From positions 13,611 to 45,215 of the forward strand of contig DINC01000242.1 in NCBI GenBank assembly GCA_002425885.1: a DNA stretch of 31,605 bases, written 5' to 3'. The translations under genes were made by a program, and so were the position numbers. Positions 8,069-15,596 of the stretch are shown in pieces. Position 1 is the first letter of the stretch. Every line of letters starts with the position of its first letter. This stretch comes from Spirochaetia bacterium UBA5550. Its GTDB lineage: Bacteria > Spirochaetota > UBA4802 > UBA5550. Under the pieces are notes generated by a model. It saw only the letters and a list, made by a program, of their open reading frames with translations, was not told the DNA's origin and ran no database searches.

Positions 8069-8097
8069 AAAAAAAATAACCGGCTTTAACCGGTTAT
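8069..8097 (-). terminator. Rho-independent terminator of the LuxR regulator gene
   Basis: Stem ATAACCGG/CCGGTTAT with a 6-nt loop (8076-8097), followed on the minus strand by eight T (8076-8069). It lies 44 bp past the stop at 8141. A classical intrinsic terminator. Confidence 0.85.
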
Positions 8098-8140
8098 CAA
8101 TTGGTAATGTTTAGGGATAAAAAAATCCTGTATGATTGAA

Positions 8141-9205
8141 CTACTGCATTCTCCCCATCTCTTCCAGAAATCTGTAAGCTCTGGATACAAGCTGGGTTCT
8201 TGAATTAACATTCAGTTTAAGAAAAAGGTTATCAAGATGTCTCTTCACAGTATTGACAGATATGCACATCTCTGTGGCGATCTCCTTATTCTGAAGTCCC
8301 TTCTCCACATACTGAAGAACTTCAAGCTCCCTTGGGGAGAGTATATCTCTTAAGCAGGCGAACTTTTCCGGGCGTGGGATTTCGTTAAGTATAACAAGTG
8401 ACTGTCCTCCGGATGATCCCGGGATAGGGCAGAAACTGGCGCTCAGGTTTTCAGTCTGGACTCTCCCTGCTCCACCCTGCTCCATGCTCTCCCTTTTGAG
8501 GAGGAGCTTAAGGCTGCCTGAAGGGTCATCTCTCCCCAGAGTACGCTCTGTAATCATCTTTGCTGAACTGTTGGCATATTGAGTCGAATACCCTGAGTCA
8601 GTAATTACAATCCCCTGCTTGACGCGAACCATAGCATCGCAGAATTCCTGTTTGTAATCCGCTCTCTTCCCTCCGCTGATGGAATCAACAATGGAGAGGC
8701 TCATGAAACGGCTGATGATTGAAACCACTTTAAGATCATTTTCGGTAAAAGCCCCTTCGTGAACCTCTCTCCCGAAATTAAGAGTTCCGATTATATCCTC
8801 CCCGAAGATGAGCGGAGACTGCATGGCGAAATCTATTGAAGCTGTTTTGACTATATTATAAACAGGGTGATGCTGCCACCCCTCAAGGCCAAGAAGCAGG
8901 TGTGACTGGTAAGGAACTCTTTTACGTGTAATCCACCCCCGGAGAGGATCAACCTCTCTCCCCTCCTCTTCATAAAACCTGATGAAATCAACATCAATAC
9001 CGCTTCCTGATATTCTCATGGGCTTTTTCTTCTGCGGCTTGAAAAAATAGAGCGCGGTTGCGTGCGCAGGGATCACCCTGCTTATAGATTTAAGGTATTC
9101 AGCCTCAATCTCTTCAATACTCATTGGAGATGTGATAGATGATATCACTTCATCTAAAGAAGAAAGAATATCTTTATCCAGTGAAAAGTTCTGCATGTAA
9201 CCCAT
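8141..9205 (-). CDS. GAF-domain LuxR-family transcriptional regulator
   Basis: 354 aa. Residues ~15-175 look like a GAF sensor (ALYFFKPQKKKPMRISGSGI ... MQSPLIFGEDIIGTLNFGRE). About 185-270 is PAS-like (MVRVKQGIVITDSGYSTQYA). The C-terminal ~288-345 is a clear LuxR/FixJ helix-turn-helix: LSPRELEVLQYVEKGLQNKE, IATEMCISVNTVKRHL, NLFLKLNVNSRTQL. There is no receiver domain, so a small molecule binding the GAF domain is the likely signal. The ATG at 9205 has AGGGGGAG just before it. It has its own promoter with the shared palindrome (9327-9372) and a strong terminator, so self-regulation is likely. It probably controls the SpoIIAA-like gene and the flavoprotein operon, both of which carry the same palindrome. 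Confidence 0.9.
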   Translation of the reverse strand: MGYMQNFSLDKDILSSLDEVISSITSPMSIEEIEAEYLKSISRVIPAHATALYFFKPQKKKPMRISGSGIDVDFIRFYEEEGREVDPLRGWITRKRVPYQSHLLLGLEGWQHHPVYNIVKTASIDFAMQSPLIFGEDIIGTLNFGREVHEGAFTENDLKVVSIISRFMSLSIVDSISGGKRADYKQEFCDAMVRVKQGIVITDSGYSTQYANSSAKMITERTLGRDDPSGSLKLLLKRESMEQGGAGRVQTENLSASFCPIPGSSGGQSLVILNEIPRPEKFACLRDILSPRELEVLQYVEKGLQNKEIATEMCISVNTVKRHLDNLFLKLNVNSRTQLVSRAYRFLEEMGRMQ

Positions 9206-9326
9206 AGACTCCCCCTATATTCAAGACTGGTACTTTCACATCGATATACTTATACTTATAATAACAACCCTTTTTCTTTTTTTTAAAACAGCAGCTGCCG
9301 GTATAATCTCCGTTAAATCTATAATC

Positions 9327-9372
9327 ATTATACTATCAGAGTGTGTTACCGCATCACCCATTCGGGTGATGC
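9327..9372 (-). promoter_or_regulatory. LuxR-type operator palindrome plus -10 box, regulator gene
   Basis: The dyad at 9351-9372 has perfect 9-bp arms (GCATCACCC / GGGTGATGC) around ATTC. On the minus strand a perfect TATAAT (9332-9327) lies 21 bp after GGGTGA, with no clear -35. This is within 1 bp of the layout at 7292-7337 and puts the dyad centre near -42. The same hairpin lies 11 bp past the stop of the phosphoesterase gene and could also affect that transcript's 3' end. Confidence 0.65.
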
Positions 9373-9383
9373 CTGCTGAAAAA

Positions 9384-10529
9384 TCAGTTAACCTTTAAAG
9401 AGCTTTTTATCTCAAAAACCGTAACCTCCGGTGCGGCAATAAACCTCACTGGCGGTCCCCATGTACCTGTTCCCCGACTCACATACAGTCTGCTCCCTCT
9501 CCCCAGGTCATACTCCCCGCATAGATAAGGAAATGATAATTTTACAAGGAGTGTAAAGGGGAATATCTGTCCGCCGTGAGTGTGCCCTGAAAGCTGAAGG
9601 TCAAAGAGGCCGATACTCTTTTCACTCACCCGAGGCTGGTGCTTAAGCAGAATTGTGTAGAGGCCGTTCTCCGATACAGCAAGCAGCCTGTTCTCCTCAG
9701 CTTCACTGTAAAAGCCCAGCTTCCTGCCGGAGTAATCATCAACACCGGCAAGGTTTATACCGGCGATAGTGACAGCCCTGTTACGCAGCATGATGAAACC
9801 GGACTTTTCAATGAACTGAACGCTTTCTTCAACTCCTGTTATAAACTCATGGTTACCGGTAATGGCGTACTTACCCTTAGGTGCATCGATACTCCGCATA
9901 ACAGCAGCAACTTCATCACTGTTCCTGATTGACCTGTCAAGGAAATCGCCAGTGGATACAATGATGTCAGGCTTCTCTTCATCTGCTATTTTCTTTATAT
10001 CTTCAGCTTTATCTGTACTTATAATAGGGCTGAAGTGGATGTCGCTCAACTGCATAATCTTAAGGCTCTTCACATCAGGGGGGAGTTTTTCTGTTTCTAT
10101 GACAAGGCGCTCAACACGGGGAGTGTCTGCTTCATAAAAACCGTAAGCCAGTACAGAGATGCTTATGATCAATGTCCCTGCAAGCACCTCCCGCGCCATA
10201 TAACCCGGAGGGATGAATCCCGCTTTCTCCGTGATATAAAGTATAATGTCAGCCATACCGTGTATTACGAGAAAGAGGAAAAGAAACGCAAGCCATCCGT
10301 ACCCTGTGAACCCTGTGACCGCGGCCCAGAGCGGTTCGCCCTTCTGACTGAAAAATACAGTGGCTATTGGCGCCAGTATAACTGTAACAAGAATAAGCCT
10401 CAGAAGTATCGAAGGGAGAGACCTCCCTGTGAGTATGTTTCTGTGCTTTCTGATGAAGTAGTAGTTCATGAGGCTGTAGATTATTATTACGATGGATATA
10501 AAGATAAAGAATGATAAAGGGGATCTCAT
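9384..10529 (-). CDS. Membrane-anchored metallophosphoesterase (YkuE/YaeI-like)
   Basis: 381 aa. Four hydrophobic segments (about 5-25, 40-60, 75-100 and 113-133) precede a calcineurin-like phosphoesterase. The metal-binding blocks are all present in order: QLSDIHF (D163, H165), STGDFLD (D195), ITGNHE (225-228), LLKHQPR, and GHTHGG near 337. Relatives such as YkuE and UDP-diacylglucosamine-hydrolase-like proteins act on phosphodiesters or lipid-linked substrates at the membrane. The exact substrate cannot be deduced. It is monocistronic, ATG 10529 preceded by GTGAGG. The neighbouring LuxR regulator has its own promoter. Confidence 0.88.
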   Translation of the reverse strand: MRSPLSFFIFISIVIIIYSLMNYYFIRKHRNILTGRSLPSILLRLILVTVILAPIATVFFSQKGEPLWAAVTGFTGYGWLAFLFLFLVIHGMADIILYITEKAGFIPPGYMAREVLAGTLIISISVLAYGFYEADTPRVERLVIETEKLPPDVKSLKIMQLSDIHFSPIISTDKAEDIKKIADEEKPDIIVSTGDFLDRSIRNSDEVAAVMRSIDAPKGKYAITGNHEFITGVEESVQFIEKSGFIMLRNRAVTIAGINLAGVDDYSGRKLGFYSEAEENRLLAVSENGLYTILLKHQPRVSEKSIGLFDLQLSGHTHGGQIFPFTLLVKLSFPYLCGEYDLGRGSRLYVSRGTGTWGPPVRFIAAPEVTVFEIKSSLKVN

Positions 10530-10640
10530 GTTGCCTCACGGTTTCTAAAGATATATAATCAGGATACTAAAAATATATTAGGTGTCAAAGTTCGTTAAAG
10601 GTTAAACTCTTTTTTTAAGTGGGACCCTCTTTTCGTGGCA

Positions 10641-10976
10641 GCGGAGTTCCACTCTCCCGGAGGGGATGATGCCTGTTTGATAAGGAAACACTCCTCTCTG
10701 AGAGGAAACTTAGCCTCTTTGATAAGGAACTTTCTCTCTTCAAGAGGGAACTTAGCCTCTCAGATAGGGAATTTTCTCTCTTCAAGAGGGAACTTTGCCT
10801 CTCAGATAGGGAATTTTCTCTCTCCGACAGGGAACGTTGCCTCTTTGATAAGGAAACATCCCTCTCCGACAGGGAACTTTGCCTTTCTGATAAGGAAACA
10901 TCCCTCTCCGACAGGGAACTTAGCCATTCTGAGAAGGAAACATGCTTCTCTGACAGGGGACTTAGCCTTTCCGAAA
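10641..10976. repeat. Tandem array of 21-bp quasi-palindromic units
   Basis: From 10683 to 10976 there are 14 consecutive units, all exactly 21 bp, and two more diverged units can be read at 10641-10682. Two unit types alternate, so the array is really seven to eight 42-bp pairs: type A like GGGAACTTTGCCTCTCAGATA minus its last base, type B like GGGAATTTTCTCTCTTCAAG. Each unit has internal dyad symmetry, for example TTCTCTCTT-C-AAGAGGGAA. Units differ at several positions but never in length. Confidence 0.9.
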
Positions 10977-10991
10977 GGGGAAATCTCGTAA

Positions 10992-11044
10992 ACCTGAATT
11001 GAACGATCCCCCGCCTGCGCGCAGGCACCCCCTTTGGAAGGGGG
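10992..11044 (-). repeat. Dispersed ~50-bp repeat, copy 2
   Basis: The reverse complement matches 2388-2440 with about eight mismatches. This copy has a perfect 14-bp palindrome GCCTGCGCGCAGGC (11013-11026) and a second hairpin CCCCCTTTGGAAGGGGG followed by TTTT on the plus strand. It lies 13 bp past the stop of the dehydrogenase gene, so it could also act as its 3' end. Confidence 0.7.
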
Positions 11045-11056
11045 TTTTCAGAATAA

Positions 11057-11881
11057 TTATTTCCCGTAATTCATTCTGAAATACTTCTTCACAAGTCTGT
11101 CGATCACCCGGTCCGGTAGAATTGTTTGAATGAAAGAATTAATCGGAGTACCGGAGATTATATAACGGGTACGGGGTCTCTCCATCTCCATTATCCTGAG
11201 GATTTTCTCCGCTGCTTTCTCCACTGGCATACCCATGCTGCCGGAATCAACGAAGTTCGCCATGAATGCATTGAGGCTATCAATGTAAACCTTATCGACA
11301 AAAGAATTATCGGTCCCCCTTGCCTTTGTCCATATCGGTGTTGCAACTGCAGCAGTTTCAAGGAGCACTGTCCTTATCCCGAATGGATTAAGCTCACGCC
11401 TCAGCGCATCAGCAAATGCTTCCAGCGCGAATTTGGAAGAGGTGTATGGAGCAAGGAACGGGAGAGCTATCCTCCCGGCAAGAGACCCGTGAATCATGAT
11501 CATCCCCCTGCTCTCTCTTAAAAGAGGGATCAGCTTCTGAATGAGGGAAACATAACTGAAATAGTTTATCTCAAAAACCCGCCTGTAAACTTCAAGGGGT
11601 GTATTCTCCACCGGACCGCCCAGAGCAACACCGGCGTTGCAGAAAAGTGTTTTGATACAGAAACCTGAAGCGCAGAGTCTCTTTATGCTCTTCGCGAATT
11701 TTTGAATATCGCTCTCCTTTGTCATATCAGCCCTGAAAGAATGGCAGAGAGCATCGTTTTTAAAGTGATCTGTTTCAAGGTATGACACAGCAGTATTTAC
11801 CCCTTTATTCAGGAGCATCTCAGTGCAGGCTTTTCCGATGCCTGAATCACAGCCGGTAATAACATAGAGTTCTTTTGTCAT
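11057..11881 (-). CDS. Short-chain dehydrogenase/reductase (SDR)
   Basis: 274 aa from ATG 11881; a longer frame to 11971 exists, but GGAATGAGAG sits right before 11881 and the protein there begins at the usual SDR strand. Classical SDR marks: TGCDSGIG cofactor loop (10-17), NAG (82-84), N106, catalytic S133, Y146 and K150 (YTSSK). The downstream ETAAVATPIW loop matches classical enzymes that act on lipids, retinoids or steroids. The start follows the MASE1 gene stop by only 4 nt, so they are translationally coupled. The substrate is unknown. Confidence 0.88.
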   Translation of the reverse strand: MTKELYVITGCDSGIGKACTEMLLNKGVNTAVSYLETDHFKNDALCHSFRADMTKESDIQKFAKSIKRLCASGFCIKTLFCNAGVALGGPVENTPLEVYRRVFEINYFSYVSLIQKLIPLLRESRGMIMIHGSLAGRIALPFLAPYTSSKFALEAFADALRRELNPFGIRTVLLETAAVATPIWTKARGTDNSFVDKVYIDSLNAFMANFVDSGSMGMPVEKAAEKILRIMEMERPRTRYIISGTPINSFIQTILPDRVIDRLVKKYFRMNYGK

Positions 11882-11885
11882 TCTC

Positions 11886-12995
11886 TCATTCCGTATCTTT
11901 TTCAGCCGGTTTATGCCTGCCGTAAAGTTTTTCAACACAATCCTCACAGAGGCCATGAGTGAACTCGGCATCGGAGTGTTCAGTTATATAAGATTCAATC
12001 TGCTCCCAGTAGCCTTTGTCATTACGTATCTTTTTGCAGCTGCTGCATATAGGGAGTATCCCCTGAAGTGTTTTGATTTCATCAAGGGCCTGCCTGAGTT
12101 TATCTTCACGTATTTTTCTTTCATAAAAAAGTATACCTGTAAAACCGGCTGACAGGGTTATGCTGATTATAAAGACATTAAGGGATATAAGATTATGCTG
12201 GATCTCCCAGCCGGTAAAAGGGCCCACACCCTTAGCAGTGAATATCTGGGCAACGAGAGAGATAACAAAGCTTGAAACAACAGCGCCGGTAAAATCATAT
12301 TTAAGGGAGAGCCATATAACCACAGGGAGTATAAGGAAAAAGGCATGTACATTATGCAGCACTTCACTTCTCCCCCAGAAAATAAAAATAAGAGCTGACA
12401 GTCCCCCTATGACCAGCATGGATATAGCAGCTTCCCGGACTTTCTGATTTATGTAATGTTTCCCTTTATTAAAGATTGATGCCGCAGCAAGGATCAGAGG
12501 AGTGAAGAGCATCTGCCCCATGGAGTTCCCCATCCACCAGTATATCAGGCATGTAAGAATATCTCCCCCTTGCAGATTTGAGAAGAGGGAGAGCGAGGTT
12601 ACACCTATGACAGAGCTTAACGGCTGAAGGAAAGCGAAGATAACGAATATTAAAAGAAGATAATCCCTGAGAGAAGAGAGCCTCACATCAAACTTCAGCC
12701 TGCTGAGTATCCATAAACCGGCAAGAGCTTCAATTGAATTCCCGGCGGAAATTATTAACGATGAATAAATATTCAGCCCCGTGGCAAACCCCAGAAGCAT
12801 CTGCCCCAAAAATATACCGGGCCAGATACGCCATCCGAATAACATGATAAAACCGAGGGCCACACCCTCTGACAGAAATATCGCGCTTGTTACTGTTTCA
12901 TAAGATATTGCGAAAGCAAAGGCGAACTTTCCGAAAATAAAATATAACACAGCCAGAGCTGAAATGATAATAATATGGCGTACTCTTTGGTCCAT
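11886..12995 (-). CDS. MASE1 membrane sensor protein with C-terminal CxxC tail
   Basis: 369 aa. Residues 1-285 contain about eight hydrophobic helices in MASE1 style (FIFGKFAFAFA, FGWRIWPGIFLGQMLLGFAT, YWWMGNSMGQMLFTPLIL). A short coiled linker leads to a tail at ~310-362, LPICSSCKKIRNDKGYWEQI followed by GLCEDCVEKLYGRH. This paired CxxC module is known at the ends of many PAS or receiver signalling proteins and may bind a metal. There is no kinase, GGDEF or other output, so the protein may signal through the tail or through the coupled SDR. Start ATG 12995, with AGGGGAA upstream. Confidence 0.85.
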   Translation of the reverse strand: MDQRVRHIIIISALAVLYFIFGKFAFAFAISYETVTSAIFLSEGVALGFIMLFGWRIWPGIFLGQMLLGFATGLNIYSSLIISAGNSIEALAGLWILSRLKFDVRLSSLRDYLLLIFVIFAFLQPLSSVIGVTSLSLFSNLQGGDILTCLIYWWMGNSMGQMLFTPLILAAASIFNKGKHYINQKVREAAISMLVIGGLSALIFIFWGRSEVLHNVHAFFLILPVVIWLSLKYDFTGAVVSSFVISLVAQIFTAKGVGPFTGWEIQHNLISLNVFIISITLSAGFTGILFYERKIREDKLRQALDEIKTLQGILPICSSCKKIRNDKGYWEQIESYITEHSDAEFTHGLCEDCVEKLYGRHKPAEKDTE

Positions 12996-13046
12996 CTGCT
13001 ATATTCCCCTGCTTTAATATACAGAGAAATCGTATCAAAAAAAATA

Positions 13047-13934
13047 TCACAACGCAAAATTTATTTTTAAAAGTCTCGGCCCCGCGAAATAATAAAGTGT
13101 CTCACCATCAACCAGGAAGCGGTCGCAGTATTTCACAATCCTGTATGAGTTCTGCTCACCGAACCTTGTATCAATTTCAACAGCATAAAGGGAACCGTCA
13201 CTGAACCGCACAAGAAACGCATCATCCCTGGCAGGGAAAAAATCAAAAGCTGTAATAGTTTTCCCCGGAGAGTATATCCTCTTCTTCTTCATTGTATTTA
13301 TAAAGAAAGGGAGCTGTTCTTTTTTGCCTGTCCATCTTACATATAAGCTGTTACCCTCTTTCATCAGAAGGACTTTCCCCCGGAGCTTTCTGTTTGCTCC
13401 AAGTTTCAGTTTTGCAATCTCCCTGCTGTTCCATTGAGGGAAGATGCTTTTTGTAGGTTTATTTGCTGTTTTAAACAGTTCCACAACATCTGTGTATTCA
13501 TCATTGAGGTCACGTTTAGGTTTGCGCTTTTTCGCGATCTTTTCATCAAGGGGGAGATATTTATCTATCACTTCAACGTTCAGGTCTTCAGGGATAAGGA
13601 GGGGGAAGCATACCTCCACCTTCTGTTCCTGCACCAGTATCCATTTCTGCCAGGGCCTGTATCCCTCCTTGTTCATCTTTACATGATAGTTACCCGGTTT
13701 GATATTCTGCACCAGGAGGTTTCTTTCAAAGATGCCGGAAGTTTTTTTAATCTTTCCGTTAAGGGAGACTGAAGCGTCAAGCTCCTGATTCGCGAAATAG
13801 ATACCCCCTGTCTTTACCAGTTTAAAATCGCTGCTGACCCTGTATCCGAATGAATAAAGAAGTATTACCGGTATTACAATGAGGAATACCATAAAGAGGC
13901 CGATTATATAGATCCACTGTTTTTTAACTGTCAT
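13047..13934 (-). CDS. PEGA-domain protein with one N-terminal membrane helix
   Basis: 295 aa. A single helix (about 8-29, IYIIGLFMVFLIVIPVILLY) anchors an extracytoplasmic part. A PEGA repeat (about 40-115) is recognisable: GGIYFANQELDASVSLNGKI, then LLVQNIKPGNYHVKMNKEGY, RPWQKWILV. The remainder is beta-rich, with WD-like strands near the end (SLYAVEIDTRF, YRIVKYCDRFLVDGETLYYF). PEGA domains are associated with surface layers and protein or glycan contacts. The gene follows the glycosyltransferase by 9 bp with AGGGAG as its ribosome site. The pair resembles neighbours often seen in Patescibacteria genomes (from memory). Confidence 0.82.
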   Translation of the reverse strand: MTVKKQWIYIIGLFMVFLIVIPVILLYSFGYRVSSDFKLVKTGGIYFANQELDASVSLNGKIKKTSGIFERNLLVQNIKPGNYHVKMNKEGYRPWQKWILVQEQKVEVCFPLLIPEDLNVEVIDKYLPLDEKIAKKRKPKRDLNDEYTDVVELFKTANKPTKSIFPQWNSREIAKLKLGANRKLRGKVLLMKEGNSLYVRWTGKKEQLPFFINTMKKKRIYSPGKTITAFDFFPARDDAFLVRFSDGSLYAVEIDTRFGEQNSYRIVKYCDRFLVDGETLYYFAGPRLLKINFAL

Positions 13935-13943
13935 AAACTCTCC

Positions 13944-15488
13944 CTATTCGCTGCTTCCGCGGTGTTTCGGTGTTACCCAGAACCCCATATACTTACCGAA
14001 CATAAGCCTTGTCTGGGCATCAAGTGCCGGGATTGCGCCGAAAATGGTTATAGTGAGAGGCACAAGGAGCCACTGGATTATATGATAAAATTTTCTCGGC
14101 GGCTTACCCTCTTCTGGTACGCTTGGCATAAGGCTCACTGCAACCATTGATGAAAGTATCAGGTTGCTCATGGTAATCATCATTATATCACGTGTAATAT
14201 ACGGGAGACTGAAGCTGAGCATTGTGGTGTTAAACTCCCGGCCGCCAAGCATTATGGGCATCCAGCCGAGAACAAATATCAGTATAGGATTTGTGGCCAG
14301 AGACCAGTAGCCGTCAAGGTTAATCAGGAATATCTTGAACTTCTCCCACCTGCTGATATTTTTATTTTTCGAAAAATTGAACATAATATAGGCGAAGTTC
14401 TCAACACCGTAAGACCAGCGCTGCTGCTGTTTATATATATTCTTCATTGTCTGCCGGAAAGATGGAGCAAGGTTCGCGTCCATTGATACAGGGTAGGCCA
14501 TGGGCGTTACAAGGTAGTCGCCGTCGTACTTCATGTAGCAGTTCCAGAATATCCTTGAGTCCTCGCTCACCATGTTGCTCTGCCAGTACCCCACTTCATA
14601 AAGTGTGCTGAAGGGGACTGAGTGCGAACTGAATGTTGCAAGGCGTTTCTGCCTCTCCTGCTGAACCATCTGCCAGAATGTTCCTGAGTATGCCACTACG
14701 CGTGACACTGCCGGAGCTTCGAAGATGTTATTGTTGAACACAGGTACAGGCTGGAATGATGTTCTGTCAGGTTTTTCACTGGCAAGGTACATCCATGTGA
14801 GACAGGCGAAGTACTGGTCATAAACAATTGTATCAATATCAAATGCGGAGACAAGTACATCCTCGTAGGGGATCTTCTTTTTATCAAGAACTTCAATCCT
14901 CGCCCGGTCTGCGGCATAAGCTATATTCGATCCTTTACCAGCGAGTTCCCCTTCAATTCCGTCAGGGTGAACAGTGACAACGAAGTAGCCGAATTTTTTC
15001 CCGTACTTCTTCTTCATCCTCTGCGCGATCTCAGCGGGTCCATCCCCTGCCCGCTCCTCACCTGCAAGAACAATGATGAATTTTTTGTGGTTATACTTTG
15101 ACTCAAGGAGTGAAACAAGGGTCTTCTCAATGATCTCCTCACCCTCTTTATAAAAAGGGAGCATTATCATGTGATAGATGTGATCATATTTAAAGTGCAC
15201 CAGCTTATCAACCCAGCTGGTTTTCATGTGCTCTTTAATGCGCTTCCAGTTCTCTTTCAGGTGAAGGGATAGATACGCAGTTTTCAGCAGCCAGAAAACG
15301 TCAAAGGCAATGATAAATATTGCCGCATAAACAGGGACAAGCCACGAAGCAACAACAGCCCCGATAATAGTCCCCCATGAGAAAACTCCGGGGAGTATCT
15401 CCCAGAACCTGTACCTCAGATAATCCGGGCCGGAAAGCTCCGACCCTTTGCCAATACGCCATTTTTTATAATTATATTCAGTGGACAC
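13944..15488 (-). CDS. Membrane-bound family 2 glycosyltransferase
   Basis: 514 aa from GTG 15488. Two N-terminal helices (GTIIGAVVASWLVPVYAAIF, then IIAFDVFWLLKTAYL) precede a GT-A domain with ADRARIEV, the metal-binding SAFDIDTIV, the VSEDSRIFW acid and the QQQRW acceptor motif. Three or more helices follow. It is built like cellulose- or hyaluronan-synthase-type GT2 enzymes that make or extend a surface polysaccharide; the sugar is unknown. The start is uncertain: the frame stays open to TTG 15539, but a promoter-like TTGACA/TATGAC (15569-15542) would start RNA about there. No in-frame start follows the strong AAAAGGAG. GTG 15488 has AGGA 4 nt upstream. Confidence 0.85.
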   Translation of the reverse strand: MSTEYNYKKWRIGKGSELSGPDYLRYRFWEILPGVFSWGTIIGAVVASWLVPVYAAIFIIAFDVFWLLKTAYLSLHLKENWKRIKEHMKTSWVDKLVHFKYDHIYHMIMLPFYKEGEEIIEKTLVSLLESKYNHKKFIIVLAGEERAGDGPAEIAQRMKKKYGKKFGYFVVTVHPDGIEGELAGKGSNIAYAADRARIEVLDKKKIPYEDVLVSAFDIDTIVYDQYFACLTWMYLASEKPDRTSFQPVPVFNNNIFEAPAVSRVVAYSGTFWQMVQQERQKRLATFSSHSVPFSTLYEVGYWQSNMVSEDSRIFWNCYMKYDGDYLVTPMAYPVSMDANLAPSFRQTMKNIYKQQQRWSYGVENFAYIMFNFSKNKNISRWEKFKIFLINLDGYWSLATNPILIFVLGWMPIMLGGREFNTTMLSFSLPYITRDIMMITMSNLILSSMVAVSLMPSVPEEGKPPRKFYHIIQWLLVPLTITIFGAIPALDAQTRLMFGKYMGFWVTPKHRGSSE

Positions 15489-15513
15489 AGGATCCTGCCA
15501 TTCGCATACGCAA
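15478..15513 (-). CDS. Possible 11-codon leader ORF overlapping the glycosyltransferase start
   Basis: TTG 15513 lies 7 nt after AAAAGGAG and opens a frame of 11 codons (with ATG at codons 3 and 5) that stops at TGA 15480-15478, overlapping the GTG start of the glycosyltransferase in another frame. It could be a coupled leader, or mark an indel that destroyed the original start. Low confidence as a real peptide. Confidence 0.25.
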   Translation of the reverse strand: MRMRMAGSCVH

Positions 15514-15541
15514 TTTGATTCTCCTTTTAAATTAAGCAAAT

Positions 15542-15569
15542 GTCATAGATAAGTGACGATTTATGTCAA
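15542..15569 (-). promoter_or_regulatory. Candidate sigma70 promoter of the glycosyltransferase-PEGA genes
   Basis: On the minus strand a perfect TTGACA (15569-15564), 16-bp spacer and TATGAC (15547-15542) lie in the 57-bp to 108-bp gap after the CBS gene, upstream of AAAAGGAG. Predicted RNA start near 15535. Confidence 0.5.
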
Positions 15570-15596
15570 GAATTTGTAAAAAAAATATCCGGGAGT

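Larger units (their letters stand above)
10530..11056. other. 527-bp intergenic region with tandem and dispersed repeats
   Basis: There is no convincing gene here. It holds an AT-rich upstream stretch (10530-10640), the 21-bp tandem array, and a copy of the dispersed repeat. Frames of 118 and 137 codons are open on the two strands only because the unit length is a multiple of 3 and contains no stop. They give low-complexity heptads such as LSERQSS and have no ribosome site. Confidence 0.75.

Noticed and set aside
8865..8872. GGGTGATG half-site inside the LuxR gene
   Set aside because: No opposite arm at the required spacing; explained as coding sequence.
7318..9372. The three CATCACCC dyads as ordinary terminators
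   Set aside because: None has a T-run on the coding strand, and two lie beyond a separate end hairpin of the preceding gene.
10641..10976. CRISPR array
   Set aside because: Units are directly adjacent with no unique spacers, and no cas genes are near.
10615..11028. Overlapping 137- and 118-codon frames with heptad repeats (LSERxxS)
   Set aside because: Open only because the 21-bp units lack stops in these frames; both strands are open, composition is extreme and no ribosome site is present.
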